A stretch of 64,000 nt of DNA from Xanthobacteraceae bacterium (GTDB taxonomy: Bacteria > Pseudomonadota > Alphaproteobacteria > Rhizobiales > Xanthobacteraceae): positions 1 through 64,000 of the forward strand of contig JAIESR010000050.1 of assembly GCA_019745775.1 (NCBI GenBank), in the 5' to 3' direction. Below, piece after piece: positions 26,669-35,975 of the stretch. The translations under genes and the position numbers were made by a program. The notes under the pieces are model-generated. The model ran no database searches and had not been told where the DNA came from. It saw nothing but the letters and a program-made list of their open reading frames with translations. Position 1 is the stretch's first letter, and every line of letters begins with the position of its first letter.

Positions 26669-28129
26669 CTAGTACAGCTCGAAATATTCGCGCTGCTCCC
26701 AGTCCGTCACTTCAGTCTGGTAGCGCGCGAGCTCGCCCTGCTTGATGCGCAGGAAGTAGTCGATGAAGCCTTTGCCGAGGCCGGCGGCGAGGCATTGATC
26801 CTCCCGCAGCGCGACAAGAGCCTCTTCGAGACTCTTGGGCAGGAACGGCGCGTCCACTTCGTAGGGCCGGTCGGCGGACGGCCCGGGCTCGCGCTTCTGC
26901 GCGATGCCGTCGAGCCCGCAAACGATCTGCGACGCCATGTAGAGATAGGGATTGGCGGACGGCTCCCCGACCCGGTTCTCGATCCGCGTCGCGGCATCAC
27001 CTCGGCCGCCGATCACGCGCAGCATGACGCCGCGGTTGTCGCGGCCCCAGATCACCCGGTCGGGCGCCAGGGTGTATTGCCGGTAGCGCTTGTAGCCGTT
27101 GACGGTCGGCGTCGTGAACGCGGCCGCGCCGCGCCCGTGCGCCAGGAGTCCCGCGAGATAATGGCGGCCGAGCGGCGACAGCAGCGCGTCGCCTTCGGGA
27201 ATGAACGCATTGGCCCCGGTTTTGCTGTTGCGCAGCGACTGGTGCAGGTGCCAGCCGCACGACATGACGTTGGGCAGCTTCGGCCGGCACATGAAGCTCG
27301 CGTGATAGCCTTGCCGGCGGCAGATCTGCTTCACCGCGCTGCGGAACAGCATCATGGTGTCGGCCGGCGCCAATCCGACCTCGGTCTGGAACGTGAACTC
27401 GCACTGGCTCGGGCCGAGCTCGATCTCGGTCGAGCGCAGCGGCAGGCCGAGCGCGACGACGTCGCGGCGGATGGTTTCGAGGACGGGCTCGAGCTGATCG
27501 AAGCGCGTCTCGGTGAGGTATTGATAGCCGGACGAGAGCACGCTCACCTCGGGCGGCTCGCTCGGCCAGCCGGCGTCCGCCGGATCGAGCCGCGGATTCT
27601 CGATCTTGAACACATGGAATTCGACCTCGAGCCCGGCGACGAAGTCGAAGCCGGCGTCGCCGAGCCTGTCGAGCACCTTGCGATACAGATGACGCGTCGA
27701 GAACGGCACCGGCTTGCCGTTCGGGAAATAGATGTCGCACAGCATCCAGCCGGTCTGCGGCGCCCACGGCAGCACGCGGAACGTCGTCGGGTCGGCGACC
27801 ATCAGGAAATCGCCGCCGCCTTCCATCTCCGGCATGCCGAAGCCGCCGCCGGCGGTGAACACCGGGAACACGGTCTTGTGCGATGTATCCTTCGCGAGCA
27901 GTGTCGTGGTGATCGAGCAGCCGTTGCGCATCACCTTGGCGGCGTCGCCGGCGACGATGGTCTTGCCGCGCAGAATGCCGTGCTGGTCGGGAAACGACAG
28001 CCGCACGACCTCGAGGTTCTTTTCCTCGATCACCCGCTCGGCGCGCGTAGCGGCTTCGAACTGCTGTTCGCTCCACAAGCCGTGGCGCTCGACGAAAGTC
28101 CTGGCGGAGCGTTCCTGCGACGAAGACAT
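26669..28129 (-). CDS. Glutamine synthetase family protein (gamma-glutamyl ligase type)
   Basis: ATP-dependent ligase of the glutamine synthetase superfamily, 486 residues. Seen: N-terminal beta-grasp (VVRLSFPDQHGILRGKTI) and the catalytic barrel with GLEVEFHVF, ELGPSQCEFTF, GWHLHQSL, TTPTVNGYKRYR and NRVGEPSANPYLYMA, which are the usual metal and ATP ligands. These non-canonical members commonly join glutamate to amines (for example polyamines); a true nitrogen-assimilating GlnA is less likely because the adenylylation-site region is not recognisable. I start at 28129 (MSSSQERSART), since the much longer open frame upstream is not family-like. It is divergent from the secreted hydrolase gene. 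Confidence 0.85.
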   Translation of the reverse strand: MSSSQERSARTFVERHGLWSEQQFEAATRAERVIEEKNLEVVRLSFPDQHGILRGKTIVAGDAAKVMRNGCSITTTLLAKDTSHKTVFPVFTAGGGFGMPEMEGGGDFLMVADPTTFRVLPWAPQTGWMLCDIYFPNGKPVPFSTRHLYRKVLDRLGDAGFDFVAGLEVEFHVFKIENPRLDPADAGWPSEPPEVSVLSSGYQYLTETRFDQLEPVLETIRRDVVALGLPLRSTEIELGPSQCEFTFQTEVGLAPADTMMLFRSAVKQICRRQGYHASFMCRPKLPNVMSCGWHLHQSLRNSKTGANAFIPEGDALLSPLGRHYLAGLLAHGRGAAAFTTPTVNGYKRYRQYTLAPDRVIWGRDNRGVMLRVIGGRGDAATRIENRVGEPSANPYLYMASQIVCGLDGIAQKREPGPSADRPYEVDAPFLPKSLEEALVALREDQCLAAGLGKGFIDYFLRIKQGELARYQTEVTDWEQREYFELY

Positions 28130-28258
28130 GGGCAGCCTCTGCCGCGAGGTTATTCCATCTCCGGAAGCGAGGCCACCGCATAGCCCATCTTCGGTAAACC
28201 GCCTTGCGCACAGGCCCTGCCGGGGCCAAGATTCTCGCACCAAACAAGGAGAACAACC

Positions 28259-29608
28259 ATGGGGAGGTTTCCGACCCGCGCCGTCCTGGCTGCGGCCGCC
28301 GCGCTGACGCTTGCGCCCGACATCGCCGCCGCCCAAAGCCGCCCCGAGCTGATCCCGGTGCCCGGCCGCATCAAGATGGTGCTCTACCGGCCGGACAGCG
28401 GTCCGGCCCCCACCGTCGGCATCATCGTGATGCACCGCACGTCGAACTACCTCACCCACCGCGCCTGCACCGAACTGTCGCGGCGCGGCTTCCTGATGCT
28501 GTGCATGAATTCGCGGTTCGAGAACAACGAGCCGGCGGTCGACTTCGAGCAGCTTCCACTGGACGTGAAGCAAGGCGTGCAGTTCCTGCGCAAGCAGCCC
28601 GGTATCACCAAGGTCGTACTGTTCGGCCACAGCGGCGGCGGCCCGATCATGGCGCTCTACCAGGCGGTGGCCGAGAAAGGCGTCGCCTATTGCAAGAGCG
28701 AGACAAAGCTCACGCAATGCACCGACGCGCTCGCCGGCCTGCCACCGGCCGACGGCATCGTGTTCACCGACGCGCACCCCGGCAATGCGATCAATCTCCT
28801 GCGCGGCATCAACCCGTCGGTGGCGAACGAGAACAACCCGCCCGACGCGCCGCCGGTCGCTGCGCTTGACCCGTTCAATCCGGCGAACGGCTTCAATCCC
28901 AGCGGCCCGTCGAACTACTCGACGGAATTCCAGGACCGCTATTTCCGCGCGCAGGCGGCGCGCATGAACCGGCTGATCGACGGCGCGCGCGACAAGCTCG
29001 ACCGTATGAATCGCAACGCCTACCCCTACCCCTACCCCGACGACGACGTAATCGTGATCCCGCGCGGCGGCAATCCCGGCTCCGGTCCGGGCGCCTCAGC
29101 GGCGCTGTTCGTAGCGATGCCGGGCATCGCCGCCGTCAACAGCACCGCGAAGCCGGCGCGGCTCCTGCGCAACGATGGCAGCATCGTCTCCGACGTGATC
29201 AAGAGCGTCTACGTCGCCGACCCGAAACTTTCACGCGACAATCTTCGTTTCGGGACGGGCACCAAGATCTACACGCTACGCTCGTTTCTGAGCGCCAACG
29301 CCATTCGTGCGAAACATGCCATTGACGACATCGATTTCTGCTCGACCAACAATTCGACCGTCTGCGCGGTGCAGTCGATCACCGTACCGGTGCTGTTCAC
29401 GGCGATGGGCGCGCACTACTTCATTCGCGACAACGAACGCATGTTTGAGATGTCCGCGAGCAACGACAAGGACTTCATCACCATCGAAGGCGCCGTCCAC
29501 GGCTTCACGCCGTGCACGCGCTGCGAGAACACACCCGGCCAGTATTCCAATTCCGTCAAGAATCTCTTCGACTACATCGCGAAATGGATGCACGACCGCT
29601 ATCGATAA
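28259..29608 (+). CDS. Secreted alpha/beta-hydrolase-like protein
   Basis: A 449-residue exported protein with a signal peptide (to about residue 25, IAAA-QS). The N-terminal half looks like an alpha/beta hydrolase: VGIIVMHRTSNYLTHRACTE, then KVVLFGHSGGGPIMALY with a GxSxG nucleophile elbow near 122-126. The C-terminal part has VPVLFTAMGAHYFIRDNE and EGAVHGFTPCTRC, giving a candidate His. A long insertion between them (about 175-340) is unusual for simple hydrolases. AAGGAG lies before the ATG. I cannot name a substrate. It could be an esterase or a relative of dienelactone hydrolases. Confidence 0.72.
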   Translation: MGRFPTRAVLAAAAALTLAPDIAAAQSRPELIPVPGRIKMVLYRPDSGPAPTVGIIVMHRTSNYLTHRACTELSRRGFLMLCMNSRFENNEPAVDFEQLPLDVKQGVQFLRKQPGITKVVLFGHSGGGPIMALYQAVAEKGVAYCKSETKLTQCTDALAGLPPADGIVFTDAHPGNAINLLRGINPSVANENNPPDAPPVAALDPFNPANGFNPSGPSNYSTEFQDRYFRAQAARMNRLIDGARDKLDRMNRNAYPYPYPDDDVIVIPRGGNPGSGPGASAALFVAMPGIAAVNSTAKPARLLRNDGSIVSDVIKSVYVADPKLSRDNLRFGTGTKIYTLRSFLSANAIRAKHAIDDIDFCSTNNSTVCAVQSITVPVLFTAMGAHYFIRDNERMFEMSASNDKDFITIEGAVHGFTPCTRCENTPGQYSNSVKNLFDYIAKWMHDRYR

Positions 29609-29788
29609 GCACGGTCGGGGTCTGCCTTTGGTGGGTTCAACAATTCGCAGCTATTGGCTTCCGCCTTTGGTTGTCCGCATTGGTGAGGTTGTGCTCGCCG
29701 CCGCCACGCGTGGGCAAGATCGCCGCGCGCGGCCTACGCAGACAAAACTGTGCAGCACGATTTTGCCGAACCTGCGATTTCGCGCCGA

Positions 29789-31363
29789 TCAGTGCAGCGC
29801 CGCCGCCTGCGCCTGCAGGCTGGCGAGCAATTCAGTCGAGCCCTGCACCGCCAGGCGCTGGTGATAGAAGCGCAGCCCATAGAGCCCGCCGAGCTCCTCG
29901 CCCGCCCCGGCCCGTCCCGGGCCGCCGTGGTTGCACTGAGGCATGACGATGCCGTGGCCGGTATGCGCGGCGGCAATCGAGGGATCGATCATCAGCAGCC
30001 GCCCGTGGCTTGCGCCGATGCCCGCGACCATGCGCGCCAGGAAGTCCTTGTCCTCGCCGTAGACCGACGCCACCAGCGAGCCGCCGCCGCGCGCGATCTG
30101 CGCAGCGGCGTCTTTCTCGTCCTTGTACGGCACGATCGTCGCCGCCGGGCCGAACACCTCCACCTCGTGGACCGCGTCGGCGTCTTTCGAATCCTTGACC
30201 CACAACAGCGTCGGCGCGACGAAGGCAGCCTTGTCCGCATCGATGCCGTCGATGGCGGGCGGCGCATCATCGCCGATGACGAAGTCGGCCTCCTGCGCGA
30301 GCTTGCGGATACCCTCGAACGCCGCCTGCTGCTGCGCGCGCGTCACCACCGGACCCATGCGCGTGTCCTCATTGCGCGGATCGCCTACCTTGGTGTTCTT
30401 GAGTTTGGCAAACAGCGCCTCGGCGATGTCGGCGGCCTTGTCCTGCGGCACGAAGATGCGACGGATCGCCGTGCATTTCTGCCCGGCCTTCACCGTCATC
30501 TCGCGCACGACCTCGCGGATGAAGGCATCGAACGCCGCGCCGCCGCCTGCGGCATCGGGCGCCACCAGCGCCGTGTTGATGCTGTCGGCTTCGATGTTCA
30601 CCGGCACGCTGCGCGCCACCACATTGCGATGGCCGCGCACGCGGGCCGCCGTGTCTGCGGAGCCGGTGAAGGCGATCGCGTCGTCCGACAGCACGTGATC
30701 AAGCAGATCATTGGCGCCGCCGACCAGCAGGCTGAGGGTACCTTCGGGCAGCGCCTTCGCCTCGACCACGTCGCGCACCATCTCGTGCGCGAGCAGCGCG
30801 GTCGACGACGCGGGCTTGGCGAACACCGGCATGCCGGCGAGCAGCGACACCGCCGCCTTCTCCCACAGGCCCCAGCTCGGAAAGTTGAACGCGTTGATGT
30901 GAACGGCGACGCCGCGGCGCGGCACCATCAGGTGGATCGCCTGGTAATTCTCCGCCTTGGCGAGCCGCACCGGCTTCTCGTCGAGCAGCATCTTTGCTTC
31001 GCCGAGGCCGGCGCCGAGCCGCGCATAGTATTTGAGCGTGCCGATGCCGCCGTCGATGTCGATCGCGGCGTCGATCTTGGTATTGCCGGAATTCTGGATC
31101 GCGATGCCTTCATACCTGGCACGATTGGCGGTGAGCACGTCGGCGATGGCGGCGAGAAGTTTTGCCCGTTCGGCATAGCTCAGCGCGGCGAGCGCCGCCT
31201 GGCCCTGCCGGCGCGCGAAGGCGAGCGCGCGCTTGAGATCGACGCCCTTGGCCGACGCGGTGGCGATCATCTCGCCGCTCACCGGATCGACCAGCGACGT
31301 TTCGACGCCGCCCCCCCGCGTCCAGCGTCCCGACACGTAGCTGTCAAGCGTTTGCGGATTCAT
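29789..31363 (-). CDS. PaaZ/BoxD-like aldehyde dehydrogenase
   Basis: NAD(P)-dependent aldehyde dehydrogenase, 524 residues, of the group that includes the dehydrogenase half of PaaZ (oxepin-CoA pathway of phenylacetate) and BoxD (3,4-dehydroadipyl-CoA semialdehyde dehydrogenase, benzoyl-CoA epoxidation). Seen: HINAFNFPSWGLWEKAAVSL, FAKPASSTALLAHEM, AFTGSADTAARVRG, the catalytic cysteine in VKAGQKCTAIRRIFVP, and VEVFGPAATIVPY. There is no C-terminal MaoC hydratase domain, so a BoxD-type role or a PaaZ-N homologue are both open. No paa or box genes surround it. Start at the ATG at 31363. Confidence 0.85.
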   Translation of the reverse strand: MNPQTLDSYVSGRWTRGGGVETSLVDPVSGEMIATASAKGVDLKRALAFARRQGQAALAALSYAERAKLLAAIADVLTANRARYEGIAIQNSGNTKIDAAIDIDGGIGTLKYYARLGAGLGEAKMLLDEKPVRLAKAENYQAIHLMVPRRGVAVHINAFNFPSWGLWEKAAVSLLAGMPVFAKPASSTALLAHEMVRDVVEAKALPEGTLSLLVGGANDLLDHVLSDDAIAFTGSADTAARVRGHRNVVARSVPVNIEADSINTALVAPDAAGGGAAFDAFIREVVREMTVKAGQKCTAIRRIFVPQDKAADIAEALFAKLKNTKVGDPRNEDTRMGPVVTRAQQQAAFEGIRKLAQEADFVIGDDAPPAIDGIDADKAAFVAPTLLWVKDSKDADAVHEVEVFGPAATIVPYKDEKDAAAQIARGGGSLVASVYGEDKDFLARMVAGIGASHGRLLMIDPSIAAAHTGHGIVMPQCNHGGPGRAGAGEELGGLYGLRFYHQRLAVQGSTELLASLQAQAAALH

Positions 31364-31459
31364 GGGATATCCCCCACAGGGTGCGACGGGCTATATGGAA
31401 GCACGGCTGCGCGCGTTTCAAAAGGTGGCGCGAGAAAGGAAGCAAGGGAGGAAACACGA

Positions 31460-32509
31460 ATGGTAGCGGGTTGGCGCTTGCTGCGATGCGTGGCGCTGTT
31501 GCTCATTTCCGGCGCGCTGGCGATGCCCGCCGCCGCCGAGCCCTACCGCCCCGATCCGGCGCTGGTCGCCGCCGCCAAGAAAGAGGGCCAGGTCCTCATC
31601 TATACGAGCCTGATCGTCGAGCAGATCGTGCGGCCGCTGATCAAGGTATTCCAGTCGCACGTGCCCGGCATCGACGTGAAATATGTGCGCGCCGACAGCA
31701 CGGCGCTGGTGGTGCGGCTCACCAATGAAGCCCGCGCCAACCGGCCGCAGGCGGATATCTGGCACATGGTCGAGGGCGTCGGCCCCCTGATCGAGGCCGG
31801 GATCGCCGCACCGCTCGACCTGCCGGCCGCCAAGGGCATGCCGGCGGCCTATGCCGATCCGAACGGGCGCTGGGTCACGACCAACCTGGCGCTGCGCTCC
31901 CTCGCCTACAACACCTCGCTCGTGCCGCCCGCGCAGGCGCCCAAGAGCTACGCCGACCTGATCGAGCCGCGCTTCAAGGGGAAGTTCGTCTGGAACCCGA
32001 ATTCCGTCAGCGGCGCTTATGGCTTCATCGGCACGGTGCTCCGTCACATGGGCGAGGAAAAAGGCCTCGCCTATCTGCGCGCGCTTGCCAAGCAGGACAT
32101 CACGCCGGTGCCGATGGCGATCCGCGCCGTGCTCGACCGCGTGATCGCCGGCGAATATGCGATGGGCCTCGAGATGAACGGCTCGCACGCCTATATCAGC
32201 GCCGGCGTGGGCGCGCCGGTCGCCTGGGTGCCGCTCGACCCGGTCAGCCTGATGCTCCAGGTGGCCGGCGTCAACGCCAAGGCGCCGCACCCGAATGCGG
32301 CACGGCTGTTCGTCGATTTCATGATCTCGCGCGCGGGACAGGAAGTGTTCCGGGATCGCGACTACGTACCCGTGCATCCGGAGGTCGGCGCCAAGATTCC
32401 GCAACTCAAGCCGGAGACCGGCGGCTACAAGGTCGTCGTCTACACGCCCGAGGAAATCGACGCCAACAGCAAGCGTTGGGCGAAGACCTTCCAAGATATC
32501 TTCCGTTGA
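31460..32509 (+). CDS. Extracellular solute-binding protein (Fe3+/spermidine-type ABC)
   Basis: Periplasmic ABC binding protein, 349 residues, signal peptide to about residue 27 (MPAAA-EPY). The mature domain opens with ALVAAAKKEGQVLIYTS and has NRPQADIWHM, YADLIEPRFKGKFVWNPN and the C-terminal YKVVVYTPEEIDANSKRW. This is the AfuA/FutA-like family 1 pattern found in iron, thiamine, phosphonate and organic-acid systems. GGGAGGAAACACGA precedes the ATG. No permease or ATPase gene is adjacent. Instead, racemase-like and MmgE/PrpD genes follow within 40 nt, so the ligand is probably an organic compound catabolised by them (inference). Confidence 0.83.
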   Translation: MVAGWRLLRCVALLLISGALAMPAAAEPYRPDPALVAAAKKEGQVLIYTSLIVEQIVRPLIKVFQSHVPGIDVKYVRADSTALVVRLTNEARANRPQADIWHMVEGVGPLIEAGIAAPLDLPAAKGMPAAYADPNGRWVTTNLALRSLAYNTSLVPPAQAPKSYADLIEPRFKGKFVWNPNSVSGAYGFIGTVLRHMGEEKGLAYLRALAKQDITPVPMAIRAVLDRVIAGEYAMGLEMNGSHAYISAGVGAPVAWVPLDPVSLMLQVAGVNAKAPHPNAARLFVDFMISRAGQEVFRDRDYVPVHPEVGAKIPQLKPETGGYKVVVYTPEEIDANSKRWAKTFQDIFR

Positions 32510-32545
32510 AGCGGTTTATGAAGATTACGGAGCAGCGGTAAGCCC

Positions 32546-33313
32546 ATGCGCATCATGTTTCTCAACCAGGCCCCGCGGAAATCCGCGCACTACGACCCCA
32601 CCGCGATCGAGGCGCAGCTCAATTCCTATGCCTCGGCCGGCACCAATGTCGAGATCGGCTTCCCCGACGACTACGAAGGCGCGCAGCTGTTCGAGTCGAT
32701 CGGCGCGCAGGCGCACCTCAACGGCCTGCATCACATGATGGAGACGCCCGCCATCGTGAAGAAGATCTTTTGGGCCGAGCAGAACGGCTACGATGCGGTG
32801 ATCTCGTCCAATACCTTCGACCCCGGCGTCGACGGTGGCCGGCTGGCGGTGGAAATCCCGGTCATCGGGCTGCTGCGCACGTCGATGCACGCGGCCTGCA
32901 CGCTCGCCGATCGCGTCGGCATTACCGTTCCTCTTGCGCCCCACGTCCCGTATACGTGGCGCATCCTGCGTACCTACGGTCTCGATCGCTTCGTCAGCGA
33001 CATCCGGCCCATTGGCGTGTACGGAAAGGACGTCGACCAGCGCAAGGACGAGATCTTCGGCATCACCGAGAAGCTGATCCGGGGGCTCATCGACGAGACT
33101 CGCGCCGAGATCATCCTGCCGCTCGGCGGTGCGCTGATCCCCTACGTGGTCGATCCCAACGACCTCGCGAAAGCGACCGGCGTACAGGTGCTCAACACCA
33201 AGGCGATCGGCATCCGCTTTGCCGAGATGTGCGTCGCGTTCAAGATGACCCAGAGCAACATCACCTACCCGCGCGCGAAGCTCCGCTACGACGATTTCGT
33301 CAAGCCGGCATGA
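32546..33313 (+). CDS. Asp/Glu/hydantoin racemase-like protein lacking both cysteines
   Basis: A 255-residue protein related to the Asp/Glu/hydantoin racemase superfamily. The two-lobed pattern is visible: MRIMFLNQAP, GYDAVISSNTFDPGVDGG (first active-site loop), PVIGLLRTSMHAA, then EIILPLGGALIPYVVD (second loop). Hydantoin racemases carry a cysteine in each loop (CFxDPG-like and GC-A/G-like). Here they appear to be Asn/Thr and Gly, so two-base Cys-Cys racemisation is unlikely. Possible roles are isomerase, decarboxylase, or a binding protein. It is 36 nt after the binding-protein gene and 12 nt before MmgE/PrpD, so probably one operon. Confidence 0.75.
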   Translation: MRIMFLNQAPRKSAHYDPTAIEAQLNSYASAGTNVEIGFPDDYEGAQLFESIGAQAHLNGLHHMMETPAIVKKIFWAEQNGYDAVISSNTFDPGVDGGRLAVEIPVIGLLRTSMHAACTLADRVGITVPLAPHVPYTWRILRTYGLDRFVSDIRPIGVYGKDVDQRKDEIFGITEKLIRGLIDETRAEIILPLGGALIPYVVDPNDLAKATGVQVLNTKAIGIRFAEMCVAFKMTQSNITYPRAKLRYDDFVKPA

Positions 33314-33325
33314 TGACAAGCGACA

Positions 33326-34735
33326 ATGGCGAAGAAACAGACCCTGCAAGGACCGGGTACGGTCGAGAAACTGGCTGACTGGGCACTGGCGACCCGCGCC
33401 GAAGACATTCCCGAAGCCACGCTCCATCAAGCGAAGCTCCTCCTGCTCGATACCATCGGCTGCGGCTATGCCGCGCTCGACGAGGAAGTCTCGCGCGGCA
33501 TGATTGCCACCGTCGCCGAGACCGGCGGGGCGCCGCAGTGCACGGTGATCGGCGGCGCTGCAAAGACCAGCGCGCCCGCCGCGGTGCTGCTCAACGGCGC
33601 GCTGATCCGCATCCTCGACCTCAACGATTACGCCAATACATCGAGCGGCCAGATCGGCGGCCACCCAAGCGACAACATCCCGGTGGCGCTCGCGGCCGCG
33701 GAGCTTTCCGGTGCCACCGGCCGCGACGTGCTTGCGGCGATCGTCGTCGGTTACGAGATCTACGGCCGGCTCAAGGAGGCGATGGACGACAACCGTGACT
33801 GGGACGGTATCATGGTGTCGGGCTTCGCGGCGCCGGCGATGGCGGCGCGGCTGATGAAGCTCGACCGCGTGGTGCTCGCCAACGCGCTGGCGCTCAGCGG
33901 TGCGCGGGCGCCGACGCCGCTTGTTGTACGTCATGGAGCCATTTCAGCGGCGAAATCGGTCGCCAATGCGCTGGTGGCGCAGAACGCGATGCAAGCGGCG
34001 CTTCTTGCACGCCATGGCGTCACTGGCCCGCTCGACCTGTTTGAGAACCCGCACGGCCTCGGCGCGCTGTTCCCTCACCTCGACGGCTCGCTGATCGCGC
34101 CGCTTGCGCGCGAATGCTTCCTGATGGGCTGCCACGTCAAAGCCTATCCGTGCCTTGCCACCGGCCAGGCGATCGTGCACGCGGGCCTCGACATCCATAG
34201 CCAAGTCGGCGGCGACCCCGGCAAGCTTCGCCGGATCACGGTCGCGATCGCCGATACCCCGTCGCTGCGGCGGCAGAAGGATGACCCGGGCCGGATCGAC
34301 CCGACCTCGCGCGAGGCCGCCGACCACAGCTTCAACTTCCTCGCCGCCGTGGCGATCGTCGACGGCGCCTTCGGCCTTGCTCAGTTCGAGAACGAACGCT
34401 GGAACACTAGGGATGTGCGCGACGTCATGGCGCGGCTCGAGATCGTCTGCGACGCCTCCCTCAATCCGCGCTCGCCCGGCGGCTTCCCTAGCGCCATCCG
34501 CGCCGAAGGCACGGGCGGCAAGGACTACGTCGCGGAGGTGCTCGATCCGCCCGGCTTCTCGCGCACCGGGCTCGACGCCAGGGCGGTAACCGAGAAATTC
34601 CACCGGGTGACCTCCGATCGCCTCCCTGAAGCGGCTCGCGCACGGATTGTCGAAAGCGTGATGGCACTCGATCGCCGTCCGAACGTTTCCGATTTCATGA
34701 TGGCGCTGGAGCAGGCCAATGCCCACTGCGGCTAA
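33326..34735 (+). CDS. MmgE/PrpD family protein
   Basis: Member of the MmgE/PrpD family (2-methylcitrate dehydratase, cis-aconitate decarboxylase and iminodisuccinate epimerase relatives), 469 residues. Seen: LLLDTIGCGYAALDEE, LLNGALIRILDLNDY, GGHPSDNIPVALAAAE, GYEIYGRLKEAM, LMGCHVKAYPCLATGQAIV and the C-terminal small domain from about 265. The D-x-N-D-like and H-P-S-D-N segments form the usual substrate pocket. These enzymes hydrate or dehydrate, or isomerise, di- and tricarboxylic acids. With the preceding binding protein and racemase-like gene this points to uptake and breakdown of a small organic acid. ATG start, 12 nt after the previous stop. Confidence 0.85.
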   Translation: MAKKQTLQGPGTVEKLADWALATRAEDIPEATLHQAKLLLLDTIGCGYAALDEEVSRGMIATVAETGGAPQCTVIGGAAKTSAPAAVLLNGALIRILDLNDYANTSSGQIGGHPSDNIPVALAAAELSGATGRDVLAAIVVGYEIYGRLKEAMDDNRDWDGIMVSGFAAPAMAARLMKLDRVVLANALALSGARAPTPLVVRHGAISAAKSVANALVAQNAMQAALLARHGVTGPLDLFENPHGLGALFPHLDGSLIAPLARECFLMGCHVKAYPCLATGQAIVHAGLDIHSQVGGDPGKLRRITVAIADTPSLRRQKDDPGRIDPTSREAADHSFNFLAAVAIVDGAFGLAQFENERWNTRDVRDVMARLEIVCDASLNPRSPGGFPSAIRAEGTGGKDYVAEVLDPPGFSRTGLDARAVTEKFHRVTSDRLPEAARARIVESVMALDRRPNVSDFMMALEQANAHCG

Positions 34736-34821
34736 GCGCGCACGAGTGTCGACAGCCGCGCGCAAAATTGGTAGGATTGTTGCTTAGAGACCTAAGTATC
34801 TGCCGGAGAGCCGAGGCAACG

Positions 34822-35934
34822 ATGAACAAGCCGCTCACAGAACACCCGAAGCTCCTGCTCGACCCATACGTCACCTGGACCGAGAAGGAAGGCGTGCCGG
34901 TCACCGAGGATTTCGGGGTCGATCTCTTGAAGTGCCCGACCACGCACTGGCCGCGCTTCGGCGTCGAAGGCGGGGTCGTCAATCTCAAGGGCCGCGGCGA
35001 CTTCGTCTCGATCTTCGTGCTCGACCTCAAGCCGGGCGCGCAAACCTCGCCGCAGAAACATCTTTTCGAGGAAGTGGTCTATGTGCTGTCAGGCCACGGC
35101 TCAACCACGGTGGAATCGAGCGACGGCCGCAAGCACTCGTTCGAATGGGGACCCAAGAGCCTGTTCGCCCTCCCCTTGAACGCCCGCTACCAGCACTTCA
35201 ATGCCAGCGGCCAGGAGCACGCGCGGCTCGCCTCGACCAACAACTTCTGCATGATGCTCAACCTCTTCCATAACGACGCGTTCGTGTTCGACAACCCGTA
35301 CGCATTTCCGGAGCGGCAGGGTGCGGCGAATTCGTTCAGCGGCGAAGGCGAGTTCATCCCGGTGCGGCCCGGCCGCAATATGTGGGAGACGAACTTCGTT
35401 CCCGACCTCGCCGCGTTCGAGCTGAAGGAATGGAAGGCGCGCGGCGCCGGCGGCTCCAACATGATGTTCGTCCTCGCCGACGGCACCATGCACGCGCACA
35501 TCTCGCAGATGCCGGTCGGCACCTACAAGAAGGGCCACCGCCACGGCCCCGACTTCCACGTCTTCGCCGTCACCGGCCAGGGCTATTCGCTGCTCTGGTA
35601 CGACATCGCCAAGGAGCTGGTGCGGGTCGACTGGCAGCACGGCGTGGTGTTCGCGCCGCCCGACCAGATGTTCCACCAGCACTTCAACACCTCGCCCGAT
35701 CCGGCGCGCTATCTCGCGGTCGCGTTCGGCGGCTTGCGTTATCCATTTACCGCCTCCAAGAAGCACGTGTTCATGGGCATGGACGTGAACGTGCAGGACG
35801 GCGGCTGCCAGATCGAGTACGAGGACCAGGACCGGCGCATCCACGAGACCTTCCTCAAGGAGCTGGCCAAGACCGGCGCCAAGTCGAAGATGGGTCAATT
35901 CATCGACGAGAGCGCCTACAAGACGACGGCTTAG
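34822..35934 (+). CDS. Bicupin protein
   Basis: A two-domain cupin, 370 residues. The first cupin (about 70-160) includes TSPQKHLFEEVVYVLSGHGS, with His and Glu ligands, and LFALPLNARYQHFNASG. The second (about 215-320) includes GTYKKGHRHGPDFHVFAVTG and FAPPDQMFHQHFNTS with the closing histidines. Bicupins of this shape are dioxygenases, decarboxylases or isomerases using Fe, Mn or Ni; the reaction is not identifiable here. I start at ATG 34822 (MNKPLTEHPKLLL); the upstream 18 codons of open frame are not convincing. It may be the last gene of the operon beginning at 31460, after an 86-nt gap. Confidence 0.78.
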   Translation: MNKPLTEHPKLLLDPYVTWTEKEGVPVTEDFGVDLLKCPTTHWPRFGVEGGVVNLKGRGDFVSIFVLDLKPGAQTSPQKHLFEEVVYVLSGHGSTTVESSDGRKHSFEWGPKSLFALPLNARYQHFNASGQEHARLASTNNFCMMLNLFHNDAFVFDNPYAFPERQGAANSFSGEGEFIPVRPGRNMWETNFVPDLAAFELKEWKARGAGGSNMMFVLADGTMHAHISQMPVGTYKKGHRHGPDFHVFAVTGQGYSLLWYDIAKELVRVDWQHGVVFAPPDQMFHQHFNTSPDPARYLAVAFGGLRYPFTASKKHVFMGMDVNVQDGGCQIEYEDQDRRIHETFLKELAKTGAKSKMGQFIDESAYKTTA

Positions 35935-35975
35935 TTTCGGACTAACGGGCTGCGGTCCGGCGCCAGCGGCGGTCT

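Noticed and set aside
29750-31459. Extension of the solute-binding protein frame upstream of its signal peptide
   Set aside because: This is the antisense strand of the aldehyde dehydrogenase gene; the signal peptide and GGGAGG site fix the start at 31460.
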